Below the pieces are notes generated by a model, which worked only from the letters and a program-made list of their open reading frames with translations, searched no databases and was not told where the DNA came from. Positions 16,100 to 24,326 of a stretch of 33,240 nt of DNA are shown here, piece after piece (the first letter of the stretch is position 1; every line of letters begins with the position of its first letter). The stretch spans positions 1-33,240 of the forward strand of contig JAKFWI010000025.1 in assembly GCA_021731965.1 (NCBI GenBank). The letters are read 5' to 3'. The position numbers and the translations under genes are program-made. The DNA is from Hyphomonadaceae bacterium (GTDB lineage Bacteria > Pseudomonadota > Alphaproteobacteria > Caulobacterales > Aquidulcibacteraceae).

Positions 16100-17488
16100 T
16101 CAAAAGGATACATCCACTTCTGCAAAGGCGAACAGCGGTGAAACACTGCGCCCATTGGGGGCATTGCTTTCGAAATTCGCGTCCAGCAGGGCAACGCCGC
16201 CCACGTCAAAGCGCAGCGCATTGGGGATCAGCCAATAGCGCCCCGTGATTTCCAATTGGTGGCCGGCAAAGCGGCCCGATTGGCCGCTGGGATCGCGGAT
16301 GCCGGCCGCGAAGGCATCGCGGGCCTGCGCCAGAAACAAGGCGCGGTAGAATAGCGCCCCGCTGAAGCGCGGATTGGGCGCGATATCCAGGCGCAAAGCC
16401 GGGCTGGTGATATTGCCGACTGGCACGTCATTGAGCAGACCGCGCGGGCCAAAATCGGCGCGGCGCGGGCCGAACAGGCTGTCAAAGCGCCCGGAAATGC
16501 CATCATTGGGATCGGCATCGCCGCTGCCATAATCATAGATAAAGGCGAGGCGCGGCTTCCATGGGCTCGCCCAGGTATAGCCCAAAGTGGCGTGCACATA
16601 AGCCGCCCGGACCGAAAGATCGCGGATATTGGCCGGATTGTTCGAGCTGCGCGCACTGCCGCGCTGGACGCCGCCTTCGAGTTCGAAATCCCAGGCCCTG
16701 GGGGCCGGGAGGCGCAGGATGCGCGCGCCCGGTGTGTAAAACTCCCGATCCAGGGTTTGGAAGCGGCCATCCTGCTCATCCACGGCGAACAGAAAGATTT
16801 CGCCGCTGGAATGGAAGGGCAAATCCTTGCGCCGCAACAGCGCGCCCCAGAAAGTGAGATCGAAGGTTTCGGTATCGAACACCACTTTGTTGTTCAGCAC
16901 GCTATCGCGATCATTGGGCAGGCGCGTATGGGGCAAGGTATAAAACAGCGTGGCTTCGGTGTTTTTGGCATCGGTCCAATCCACGCGCAGGCCAGTGAAG
17001 GCATTGGTGGCATTGCGAAAGGCATGGCGCCCGGCCAGCCGGGCAGAGCCAAGATTCATGGTGAAGCGGCCGAACTGGGCATCCAGCTTGTCGCCGGGTG
17101 CCAGCACGCTTTTCAGCGTCACTGCGCCATAAGCCTGGACCAATTCGGCCGCGTTCACATCGTCGGCGGTGACGCCGCTGCCCACATCGGTGAGATAAGA
17201 GCGGGAATCGATCAGCTCCGCGCCGATGCGAAAGGGGGCGAATTTGGCCTCCGCGAACAGATTGGTGCGCAGGAAAAGGCCCTGGTCGGAGCCGGTCAGG
17301 CCTGGGCGGAACTGGCGGCTCAAGGTTTCGTATCGGGCGCGGAAATCACCGCGCAGCGTCAGCCAATCGGGCAAATCCAGCGCATCATGGATTTTCCATG
17401 GCTTGGCTGGGCTGGCATTGGTTTGGGCGTACGCCGTGCACGCGGGCGTCAAAGCCAAAGCGAGAGCGGTCAACGCAAAGAGTTTCAT
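16100..17488 (-). CDS. Alginate-export-type outer-membrane beta-barrel protein
   Basis: 462 residues with a clear signal peptide (MKLFALTALALALTPACTAYA, cleavage before QTN). The pattern fits the alginate_exp family (AlgE-like porins): LTLRGDFRARYETLSRQF near the start, FRIGAELIDSRSYL, GDKLDAQFGRFTMNLGSARL, FTGLRVDW, and a C-terminal strand ending VDVSF. Family members are often annotated as alginate export proteins, but most are substrate-unassigned outer-membrane channels. No alginate-synthesis genes are nearby. It sits between the J-domain gene and the cobS group on the same strand, with 19 bp to the next gene, so co-transcription is possible. Confidence 0.85.
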   Translation of the reverse strand: MKLFALTALALALTPACTAYAQTNASPAKPWKIHDALDLPDWLTLRGDFRARYETLSRQFRPGLTGSDQGLFLRTNLFAEAKFAPFRIGAELIDSRSYLTDVGSGVTADDVNAAELVQAYGAVTLKSVLAPGDKLDAQFGRFTMNLGSARLAGRHAFRNATNAFTGLRVDWTDAKNTEATLFYTLPHTRLPNDRDSVLNNKVVFDTETFDLTFWGALLRRKDLPFHSSGEIFLFAVDEQDGRFQTLDREFYTPGARILRLPAPRAWDFELEGGVQRGSARSSNNPANIRDLSVRAAYVHATLGYTWASPWKPRLAFIYDYGSGDADPNDGISGRFDSLFGPRRADFGPRGLLNDVPVGNITSPALRLDIAPNPRFSGALFYRALFLAQARDAFAAGIRDPSGQSGRFAGHQLEITGRYWLIPNALRFDVGGVALLDANFESNAPNGRSVSPLFAFAEVDVSF

Positions 17489-17566
17489 GAGGCTTCAGTG
17501 GGCGTGGGGAGGGAGAAGCGCAAGCCAAAGGCTGGCACTATCACACGCGTTTGAGGAAAGGTGCGC

Positions 17567-18187
17567 TCACACAAATCCCGCCGCTTTTAGCACCTGATAA
17601 GCGCGGATCACCTTATGCAGATGGGCCTCGGCGGTGCGATCCCCGCCATTGCTATCGGGGTGGTAGCGCTTGACGAGCTCCGCGTAACGGATCCGCACCG
17701 CGGACTTATCGGCACTATCCTCCAACCCGAAAATCTCAAAGGCCAGGGCCTGCACCCGGCCGATGCGCGGGCGGCGCGGCTCGAAATCGGGGCCGGCCTT
17801 GCCCCCGTGCAACACGCCGAAGCGATCGCGCACCTTGCCGGCCTGGAAGGCACGGAAGGCCGCCGCCTCGCGCGCGCCGCGCCCGGCCCGGAAAGCCCAG
17901 GTGGGCCGATGGCCAACCCACTCGCTCTGCTCGAAAGCGGCAAGCTCATCATCGTCCATGCCCTGAAAAAAATTCCAGCGATTATTATATTCGCTGGCGT
18001 GCTCTGGGCAAAACAACCAGAACTCCCCCATGCGATCGCGTGATTTGGGCGCACGGCATTCGCCCAGCCGCTCGCAGCCCGTATAGGCACAGGCGCTGGG
18101 CTCTGGCTGCTGGGCGCGCTTGCCCGAAGCGGGTTTCTTAACCCGGATATCCACGAATTTGGGGCGGTAGTTGAATGCTGCGGCCAT
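17567..18187 (-). CDS. J-domain (DnaJ-like) protein of the cobS/bolA neighbourhood
   Basis: 206 residues. The N-terminal part contains RPKFVDIRVK and a cysteine-bearing segment (C..TGCERLGECRAPKSRD...FWLFCPEHASEYN) conserved in the alphaproteobacterial family. The J domain is C-terminal (about 145-206): ALAFEIFGL, RYAELVKRYHPDSNGGD with the HPD triad, then HLHKVIRAYQVLK. It should stimulate an Hsp70 partner; the client is unknown. ATG 18187 was chosen because the family begins near this point; the frame is open a further 99 codons upstream but that stretch overlaps bolA antisense. Its start is only 12 bp from the proposed divergent bolA start. Confidence 0.88.
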   Translation of the reverse strand: MAAAFNYRPKFVDIRVKKPASGKRAQQPEPSACAYTGCERLGECRAPKSRDRMGEFWLFCPEHASEYNNRWNFFQGMDDDELAAFEQSEWVGHRPTWAFRAGRGAREAAAFRAFQAGKVRDRFGVLHGGKAGPDFEPRRPRIGRVQALAFEIFGLEDSADKSAVRIRYAELVKRYHPDSNGGDRTAEAHLHKVIRAYQVLKAAGFV

Positions 18188-18199
18188 TTCACTACGAGT

Positions 18200-18511
18200 A
18201 TGGGGAAGTTTGTTGATGCGGACAAGCAAGTGATCGAACCGATTAAAATTCCTTCTCAGCGCGCCGATCGCATGCGCGCAGCGCTCGCGCTGCAGTTTGA
18301 CGATGCCATCATCCAGGTGCGTGATGACAGCATGCGCCATGCTGGCCATGCCGGCGCGCGGCCGGGGGGCGAAACACATTATCACGTGCAGGTGCAATGG
18401 GGCGGGTTTGCGGAGCTTGGCCGCTTGGCCCGCCACCGCCTGATCACCGATGCTCTGGCCGCAGAATTCGATACCGGCCTGCACGCGCTTACCATTGAGG
18501 CTAATCCATGA
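18200..18511 (+). CDS. bolA: BolA-family protein
   Basis: 103 residues with the BolA core: RMRAALALQFDDAIIQVRD, DSMRHAGHAGARPGGETHYHV, the conserved RHRLITDAL, and a C-terminal GLHALTIEA. BolA proteins partner monothiol glutaredoxins and bind or transfer Fe-S clusters. The stop overlaps the next start (ATGA), placing it first in an operon with an ABC exporter. The precise start is uncertain: ATG 18200 gives a 24-residue extension before RMRAAL, and the next in-frame ATG is 18272. bolA divergent from a J-domain gene near cobS is a familiar alphaproteobacterial arrangement. Confidence 0.88.
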   Translation: MGKFVDADKQVIEPIKIPSQRADRMRAALALQFDDAIIQVRDDSMRHAGHAGARPGGETHYHVQVQWGGFAELGRLARHRLITDALAAEFDTGLHALTIEANP

Positions 18512-19251
18512 ACGATGCTCTGCGCCTAGACGGCGTCACCAAACGCTATGGCGACAAAATTGCCGTGGATGCGATCTCCTTCAGCGTGCAGCCTGGGGAA
18601 ATGTATGCGCTGCTTGGCCCCAACGGGGCGGGCAAAACCACCACGCTGCGCATGATTTGCGGCCTCTTGCGCCCCGATGCGGGGCAGATCAGGGCCTTTG
18701 GCGTGGATGTGATCAACGATCCCATGGCCGCCAAGCGCCTGATCGCTTGGGCCCCGGATGAGCCCCAGCTGTATGACCGCCTCAATCCGATGGAATATCT
18801 GGAGTTTGTGGCCGCGTTGTGGGATTGCGAGCCCAAAGCCGCCCGTGCTTTGGCGCAGGAGCTGCTGGAGCGCTTGGGCCTGTGGGAAAACCGCCAGCAA
18901 CGCTGCGAAAGTTTTTCGCGCGGGATGAAGCAAAAGACGGCTTTGGCCGGGGCCCTGATCCATGATCCCAAGCTTTTGCTATTGGATGAGCCCTTGACCG
19001 GCCTCGATGCTGCGGCGGCCCGCCTGGTCAAGGACATGCTGGCCGAGCGCCTACAGGCCGGCGGGGCTATCATCCTTACCACCCATATTCTCGATGTCGC
19101 GGAGCGCATGGCCGATCGGATCGGCATTATCCGCTCGGGCGCGCTGCGTGCCGAGGGCAATTTGGCGCAATTGCGGGCCGTTGCGGGGGAAAGCGGCAGC
19201 CTCGAAGACGTCTTCTTGCGCCTAGTGGCACCGGACGAGCCAACGCCATGA
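18508..19251 (+). CDS. ABC transporter ATP-binding subunit (NatA/EcsA type)
   Basis: 247 residues. Walker A GPNGAGKTT, a Q-loop region within LIAWAPDEPQLYDRLN, signature SFSRGMKQKTALAGAL, Walker B LLLLDEPLTGLD and H-loop TTHILD are all present, so it should hydrolyse ATP. It is a single-domain exporter-type ATPase. The start overlaps the bolA stop by 4 bp with GAGG upstream, and its own stop overlaps the permease start (ATGA), so the three are translationally coupled. The substrate is unknown. Confidence 0.93.
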   Translation: MNDALRLDGVTKRYGDKIAVDAISFSVQPGEMYALLGPNGAGKTTTLRMICGLLRPDAGQIRAFGVDVINDPMAAKRLIAWAPDEPQLYDRLNPMEYLEFVAALWDCEPKAARALAQELLERLGLWENRQQRCESFSRGMKQKTALAGALIHDPKLLLLDEPLTGLDAAAARLVKDMLAERLQAGGAIILTTHILDVAERMADRIGIIRSGALRAEGNLAQLRAVAGESGSLEDVFLRLVAPDEPTP

Positions 19252-20894
19252 ACGCGCGTCATCTTTGGCTTTTTGCGCGCCACGAAGCGCGCCTTGCGCT
19301 GCGCTCCATGCTGGGGCGGGTCAATAAGCCGCTCGCACGCTTCGTTCTGCTGGCTTTTTTGGGCCTGCTGGCTATAGGGCTGTCCTTGCTGGCGGCCTTT
19401 GGGCTGAAAGCCATCAATGGGTCGCTATCGCCGGTGGTGTTGGCTGGGATATCGGCCGGGCTGATCCTGCTCTCCACCTTGATGTTGGCGCAGGCATTGC
19501 TGAACGCGGTTGAATCCGTTTTCGTGCGCGCCGATCTCGATTTCCTCATGGGTGCACCCATTTCGCCCGCCATTGTCTTGGGCGTGCGCATGCTGGTGCT
19601 GGCGCTGAATACATCGCTGTTTTGGCTGATCATTGCCACCGGGGCGGGCATCGGGGCTGGCGTGCTGGGCGATTGGCGGTGGCTGGGCCTGCCCTTTGCT
19701 GTGTTGGGCCTGGGCATGGCCATGGTGGGCCTGGCTTTGCCGATCGCCGATGTGTTGTTTCGTGTGTTTGGGGCGCGGCGCGTGCGCCCCATCGCCCAAG
19801 GCATTTCGGGCGTCATTGGCGTCTCGATCGGGCTTGGCTTTCAGTTTTGGAACATTTCCCGCATCGGCGCGGACCGCAGCGCAGACATTCTGCAGGTGTT
19901 CAAAACCGTGGGCCGGGTGGCACCGCCCATTGACAGCTGGGTGTGGATCCCCGCCCGGGCCTTCAGTGCCGATTGGAAAGCGCTGAGCCTGTGGCTGCTG
20001 GTGACGAGCTTTTTGTTCGTCTGGCAGGTGCTGCGTTTCAGCCGGCGCTTTCTGGCCCGCGTGGCCGCGGCGGCGGGACAAAGCAGCGGGCGCAAGGGGC
20101 CGATCAAACCAGCGGGGCCCTTCCGCAGCGGGCGTGCCGCGCTGATCGCCAAGGAGCTGCGCTTGCTCGTGCGCAATCCCATCGCGGTGCCGTCTTTGTT
20201 GTTACCCTTTTTGTCTTTGGCACCGTTGACCATCCCCTTGCTCGGTTTGGTGCGCGGGCAAGGCACATTGCCAGTGGCCTTGACCTCCTTGGCGGCCAGC
20301 CTGATCGCCTGGATCGCCTTATCCACCTCGCGGGCCATGGTGGGTTTGACCCTCTTGGTCGAGGAGGCCCCTGATTTGGCGCTGGCCGCGCCTGCAGCAA
20401 ACCGCGGTTTGCAGCGCGCCAAGCTGATCGCGGCGCTTACGCCGGCGGTGGGCCTGGCCAGCCTGGTGATCATGCCCTTGGCCTTTTTCGCGCTGCAAGC
20501 GGGGTTGGCCAGTTTGCTGGGCATGCTGGGGGCCAGTTTGTGTACCGGCCTGGTCGCGATCCGCCATGGCCGGCCGCGCACCAAGAAGGAGCTGCGCCCA
20601 GGCCGCACCATGCCGCGCATGCCCTTGGGAATTACAGTTGGCGGCGGCTTGGCGACCAGTGGCTTCCTGGTGGCGGTTGGGCTGGGCTCCAATAGCCTGT
20701 GGCCGGTGGCGGTCATTCCCGCGCTGATCGGGGTGGGGCTGACTTTGGTCTTGCTCGATGAGCCGGTGCAGATCGAGCCGGAAATCCTGGCCACGCCCAA
20801 ACCGCGCTTTGGCAAGGCAAAAGCCGCGCTCAGCGCTGTTTTTGCGCGCGTGGGCCAAAGAATAGCCAAGCCAAAAACCCCAGAAAAGGGATGA
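19248..20894 (+). CDS. ABC transporter permease (ABC-2/EcsB-like exporter)
   Basis: 548 residues with roughly 12 hydrophobic segments (for example ARFVLLAFLGLLAIGLSLLA, VVLAGISAGLILLSTLMLA, LGITVGGGLATSGFLVAVGL). A cytoplasmic loop around 285-310 is rich in Arg and Lys, and the segment FRSGRAALIAKELRLLVRNP is typical of such permeases. It overlaps the ATPase gene by 4 bp and is its evident partner. The 3' end overlaps the convergent small membrane-protein gene by 65 bp. No substrate can be assigned. Confidence 0.85.
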   Translation: MNARHLWLFARHEARLALRSMLGRVNKPLARFVLLAFLGLLAIGLSLLAAFGLKAINGSLSPVVLAGISAGLILLSTLMLAQALLNAVESVFVRADLDFLMGAPISPAIVLGVRMLVLALNTSLFWLIIATGAGIGAGVLGDWRWLGLPFAVLGLGMAMVGLALPIADVLFRVFGARRVRPIAQGISGVIGVSIGLGFQFWNISRIGADRSADILQVFKTVGRVAPPIDSWVWIPARAFSADWKALSLWLLVTSFLFVWQVLRFSRRFLARVAAAAGQSSGRKGPIKPAGPFRSGRAALIAKELRLLVRNPIAVPSLLLPFLSLAPLTIPLLGLVRGQGTLPVALTSLAASLIAWIALSTSRAMVGLTLLVEEAPDLALAAPAANRGLQRAKLIAALTPAVGLASLVIMPLAFFALQAGLASLLGMLGASLCTGLVAIRHGRPRTKKELRPGRTMPRMPLGITVGGGLATSGFLVAVGLGSNSLWPVAVIPALIGVGLTLVLLDEPVQIEPEILATPKPRFGKAKAALSAVFARVGQRIAKPKTPEKG

Positions 20895-21033
20895 ACAGCA
20901 CCACCACAATCCATACGGCTTTGGAAAAGGGGCGCGTGCGCTCACTCTGCGCGACGTGAAATACCGCCCACAGCGCCAAAACCAAGGATAGGAGAAAGCC
21001 CAGCCCGAATTGCTCCCAGCTCTGCCCAAACAC
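20830..21033 (-). CDS. Small PLDc_N-type membrane protein
   Basis: 67 residues with two transmembrane helices (FLLSLVLALWAVFHVA and AVWIVVVLFIPFLGFLAWLFFG) ending FFGPRAQKQR. The IPFLGFLAWLFFGP segment is the hallmark of the phospholipase D/cardiolipin synthase N-terminal domain, here without a catalytic part. The start is GTG 21033 with GGGAG eight bases upstream. It lies 28 bp after ygfZ on the same strand and its last 65 bp are antisense to the ABC permease 3' end. Function is unknown. Confidence 0.8.
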   Translation of the reverse strand: MFGQSWEQFGLGFLLSLVLALWAVFHVAQSERTRPFSKAVWIVVVLFIPFLGFLAWLFFGPRAQKQR

Positions 21034-21061
21034 CGTCTACGCTCCCTTGCAATGATAAGAC

Positions 21062-21913
21062 TTAGGCATGGCTGGTCTCTTCGTTCTCGCTGATAGCAGG
21101 CAAGATCAGCCAAGCCGGCGGATCAAGCGTGCAGAGTAAGCCGCCCGCCAGCAATGGCTCCTGCGCGGTCAGCGCCCTGTCCAGCCGCAGCAAGCCCAGG
21201 GCCGCGCAATGCCCCACCGCGCGGATGCTGCCCAATTCAGCGCTGCCGGCGGTGATCAGCGCCCCGGCCTCGGGCACGCTTTCGGCAAAGCGCAGTCTGC
21301 AGAATTTTTTGCGCGTGGTTGCGCGCCGCTTCATCCGGCTGACATTCTCCTGGCCGGGAAAGCAGCCTTTCTTGAAGCTCACCCCATTGAGCTCTTCCAG
21401 CAGCCCCTCGAGCGCAAACACTTCTTCCGGGCCGGCATCTTGCGCAAGATCGGGCACGCCTGCCGCCACCCGGGCGCGCAGCAGCGCCTCCTCGGGGTAA
21501 AGCGCGGGCGCATTGCTCCGGGGCACAATGGCGCGTTGGCCCCATTCGGGCTGGCGGGGATCAGGCCCGGCCCATAGCGCGCCTGCTGGGGGCACCCCCT
21601 CATAGGTGGCGACGGCCAAATCCGGGCAGGCCTCGATATCCACTGCCGCGCGCAAGCGAAAGCGCCTGAGCCGCTGCTGCAAGTCCTCCAGGCGTGTTTC
21701 ATCGCAATCCAGCAGCATGCCTTCACCGGTGCGCCAGATGAAAAAATCGGCGCTGATCTTGCCCTGGGGTGAGAGTAGGGCCCCATAAGCCAGCGTGCCG
21801 ATCTCTAGGCCGCTGAGGCTTTGCGTGACCAGCTTTTCGAGAAAATCCAGGCTATCTGGCCCGCTAACGCGCAGGCAAAAGCGGCGGGCCAGCGGGCCGA
21901 AGGCAGTGTGCAT
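21062..21913 (-). CDS. ygfZ: YgfZ/GcvT-like folate-binding Fe-S cluster repair protein
   Basis: 283 residues. The YgfZ signature KKGCFPGQEN is at 181-190, with the conserved Cys. N-terminal elements (LRVSGPDSLDFLEKLVTQ, AYGALLSPQGKISADFFIW) match the aminomethyltransferase fold. YgfZ supports folate-dependent maintenance of Fe-S enzymes. ATG 21913 was chosen because it precedes the conserved fold; the upstream open frame to 22177 overlaps the divergent glycosyltransferase gene. The start is 51 bp from that gene's start, so the two probably have back-to-back promoters. Confidence 0.92.
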   Translation of the reverse strand: MHTAFGPLARRFCLRVSGPDSLDFLEKLVTQSLSGLEIGTLAYGALLSPQGKISADFFIWRTGEGMLLDCDETRLEDLQQRLRRFRLRAAVDIEACPDLAVATYEGVPPAGALWAGPDPRQPEWGQRAIVPRSNAPALYPEEALLRARVAAGVPDLAQDAGPEEVFALEGLLEELNGVSFKKGCFPGQENVSRMKRRATTRKKFCRLRFAESVPEAGALITAGSAELGSIRAVGHCAALGLLRLDRALTAQEPLLAGGLLCTLDPPAWLILPAISENEETSHA

Positions 21914-21964
21914 GTGCGCAATTTGGCCCTTGCCCGCCACTTGGCAAGCCCAAAATGGCCGGCC

Positions 21965-22933
21965 ATGACTGCGCCCATGAAGCGGCTGTTGTTTATCACC
22001 TCTGGCCCGATCGGTGATTGCGTGCTGTCCACCGGGGCGCTGGAATTGGCCCGGGCGCGGCTGAGCGGGGATCCGGCCGTGACCATTGCTTGCGGGCCCA
22101 ATGCGGCGGAAATGTTCCGGGCGGTGCCGGGGCTGACGAGGGTATTGCCCATCCAGAAACTGCCCTTGGCCGGGCATTGGCTGAAATTATGGGGCCGGCT
22201 GGGGGGTGAAATCTTTGATCTGGCGGTGGATCTGCGCGGGTCTGGCCTTACCTACGCCTTGGCGTGCCGGCGGCGGGTGGTAAGGCGGGTCCGCGGTGAG
22301 GGCCATCAATGCGAGCGTGTCGGGGCCTTGTTTGGCCAGCCCCAGGGCTTGGCACCGCGTCTGTTTCTGGACGAGGCGGCGCACGGCGCGGCGCACGCGG
22401 CCTATACGGGGCGGGGCTTTGTGGCGCTTGGCCCCGGCGCGAAATTTCCCGGTAAGCGCTGGCCCGCCGATCGCTTTTCCGATATCGCACGACGCCTGAC
22501 CGCGCCGGGCGCTGCCTTGGCGGGCGCGCCCATTTTGGTGCTTGGCAGCGCTGCGGAAACCGCTTTGGCCCAAAGAATAGCGGCCGCGTGCGGGGGCCAG
22601 GCCCTGGCCGGGGAGTTGGATTTGCTGGCCAGCGCGGCCTTGCTGGCGCGGGCTGGGGTGTTTATCGGCAATGATTCTGGCCTCATGCATTTGGCAGCGG
22701 CGGCGGGCGCGCCCACTCTGGGCTTGTTTGGCCCCTCTGATGAAGCCCGTTACGCGCCGTTTGGGGCGAAGGGCTTGGCGGTGCGCGGGTCGCGGACCTA
22801 TGCCACGCTGCGTCAAGCGGGCTGGTCCGAGGCGCATCCCGATTCGCTGCTCCAGGATCTGACCATCGAACGCGCTTTGGCGGGCGTACATACATTGTTG
22901 CAGAGGCAGATTGGTGATGAGCGCGCGATTTGA
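21965..22933 (+). CDS. Glycosyltransferase family 9 (heptosyltransferase-like)
   Basis: About 322 residues. Landmarks are KRLLFITSGPIGDCVLSTGAL at the N-terminus (the GT9 start, G-x-IGD), FDLAVDLRGSG, FVALGPGAKFPGKRWPADRF, and the C-terminal FIGNDSGLMHLAAAAGAPTLGLFGPSD. GT9 enzymes add heptose or related sugars from ADP/GDP donors to lipopolysaccharide core. ATG 21965 or ATG 21977 are both possible. The 3' end overlaps the dihydroorotase gene by 17 bp. The acceptor is unknown and no other LPS gene is nearby. Confidence 0.88.
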   Translation: MTAPMKRLLFITSGPIGDCVLSTGALELARARLSGDPAVTIACGPNAAEMFRAVPGLTRVLPIQKLPLAGHWLKLWGRLGGEIFDLAVDLRGSGLTYALACRRRVVRRVRGEGHQCERVGALFGQPQGLAPRLFLDEAAHGAAHAAYTGRGFVALGPGAKFPGKRWPADRFSDIARRLTAPGAALAGAPILVLGSAAETALAQRIAAACGGQALAGELDLLASAALLARAGVFIGNDSGLMHLAAAAGAPTLGLFGPSDEARYAPFGAKGLAVRGSRTYATLRQAGWSEAHPDSLLQDLTIERALAGVHTLLQRQIGDERAI

Positions 22934-24254
22934 GCTGATGCTACACGGCGGGCAGGTGTTTACACCCAATGGCCTGGAGGCGGTCGATATCGGGGTGCAT
23001 GGGGGGCGGATCACCGCGATCGGCAAGCTCGATCCCAACCACGCCGCCGAGGCGATCCCCGTGAAGGGCCTCACCGTGTTGCCGGGCGTGATCGACACGC
23101 AGGTGCATTTTCGTGAGCCGGGCCTTGAGCACAAAGAGGATTTGGAGAGCGGCTCGCGCGCGGCGGCGCTCGGTGGAGTCACCGCTTTTTTTGAAATGCC
23201 CAATACCAAGCCGCCCACCGTTTCCGAGGCGGCTTTGGCCGATAAGCTGGCGCGCGCCGCAGGCCGCTGCCACGTGGATTACGCCTTTTATGTCGGTGCT
23301 ACGCAGGAGAATGCCGCGCAGCTAAGCGCGTTGGAGCGCCTGCCTGGGTGCTGCGGGGTAAAGACCTTTATGGGCTCCTCGACCGGCTCTTTGTTGGTAG
23401 GCGATGATGCCGGTTTGGAGGCCGTGCTGCGGGCCATGCAGCGGCGCGGGGCCTTCCATGCGGAAGACGAGGCCCGCCTGCAGGCCCGTTTGGGGCTCGC
23501 CAAGGCTGGCGATCCCAGCAGCCATCCGCTGGTGCGCGATGATGAGGCCGCTTTGCTGGCGGTGCAGCGCTTGGTGGCCATGGCCCGCAGGCTCGGCAAG
23601 CGGGTGCATGTGCTGCACGTCTCTTCGGCCAAGGAAATGGCCTTCCTGGCCGGTGCCAAGGATGTGGCCACGGTAGAGACCACGCCGCAATTTCTCAGCT
23701 TTCAAGGCCCGGAGGTTTATGAGCGGCTTGGCAGCTTGGCGCAGATGAACCCGCCAATCCGTTATGCCCCTGATCGTGCCGCGCTGTGGAAACTGGGCAT
23801 CGCCCAAGGCGTTGTGGATGTGATCGCCACCGATCACGCGCCCCACACTTTTGCGGAAAAAGCCCAAGCCTATCCCGCCTCGCCCTCTGGCATGCCGGGC
23901 GTGCAGACGCTCGTGCCGGTGATGATGACGCATGTTGTCGAAGGCCGGCTTAGCCTCGCGCGCTTTGTCGATCTGACCAGCGCCGGCCCCGCGCGCATAT
24001 TTGGCATTCAGGGCAAGGGCCGCATCGCCCTTGGCTATGACGCCGATTTCACCGTGATGGACATGGCGCGCGCGCGTGTCATCGCCAATGCCGATCAGGC
24101 CAGCCGGGTGGGCTGGACCCCCTTCGATGGCTGGCGGGCCAAGGCCTGGCCGATTATGACCATCGTGCGCGCCTCCTTGGTGATGCGCGAGGGAGAGATA
24201 CTGGCCGCCAGCCGGGGCGCGCCTCTGCGCTTTTTGGAATGCATGGTGCCATAA
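22917..24254 (+). CDS. pyrC: Dihydroorotase-family amidohydrolase
   Basis: 445 residues of the class I dihydroorotase/cyclic amidohydrolase family (MPNTKPPT, NPPIR, SPSGMPGVQTLVP). Dihydroorotase closes carbamoyl-aspartate to dihydroorotate in pyrimidine synthesis. Most metal-site residues are visible: K149 (GVKTFMG), H181 (HAEDE), H234 (HVLHVSS) and D306 (ATDHAPHT). The first motif reads TQVHFREPG instead of the usual HxHxR, so the first His is Gln62. From memory, Caulobacter homologues share this. ATG 22917 has AGAGG ten bases upstream and overlaps the glycosyltransferase end. No pyrB is adjacent. Activity may be altered or need a partner subunit; this is inference. Confidence 0.88.
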   Translation: MSARFELMLHGGQVFTPNGLEAVDIGVHGGRITAIGKLDPNHAAEAIPVKGLTVLPGVIDTQVHFREPGLEHKEDLESGSRAAALGGVTAFFEMPNTKPPTVSEAALADKLARAAGRCHVDYAFYVGATQENAAQLSALERLPGCCGVKTFMGSSTGSLLVGDDAGLEAVLRAMQRRGAFHAEDEARLQARLGLAKAGDPSSHPLVRDDEAALLAVQRLVAMARRLGKRVHVLHVSSAKEMAFLAGAKDVATVETTPQFLSFQGPEVYERLGSLAQMNPPIRYAPDRAALWKLGIAQGVVDVIATDHAPHTFAEKAQAYPASPSGMPGVQTLVPVMMTHVVEGRLSLARFVDLTSAGPARIFGIQGKGRIALGYDADFTVMDMARARVIANADQASRVGWTPFDGWRAKAWPIMTIVRASLVMREGEILAASRGAPLRFLECMVP

Positions 24255-24278
24255 GGCGATTGTGGGGAAGGAAGTTCG

Positions 24279-24317
24279 CCTTTGTGCCGTTGTCGCCCTG
24301 CGAGGACAGCACAAAGG
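24279..24317 (+). promoter_or_regulatory. 5'-UTR hairpin covering the ribosome-binding site of the secreted repeat protein
   Basis: CCTTTGTGC (24279-24287) pairs with GCACAAAGG (24309-24317), continued by TGTC (24291-24294) with GACA (24305-24308) past a three-base bulge. The 3' arm contains most of the AAGGA ribosome-binding site for ATG 24327. The fold could restrict translation until opened by ribosomes, a protein, an sRNA or heat. Confidence 0.5.
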
Positions 24318-24326
24318 AAATTCTCC

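Noticed and set aside
16100-17488. Alginate export as a specific function (algE)
   Set aside because: No alginate biosynthesis genes are in the window and the domain is found in many outer-membrane channels of unknown substrate.
20319-21113. 264-codon minus-strand frame over the ABC permease end
   Set aside because: The PLDc_N protein in another frame has a real family motif and a ribosome-binding site, and this frame has neither.
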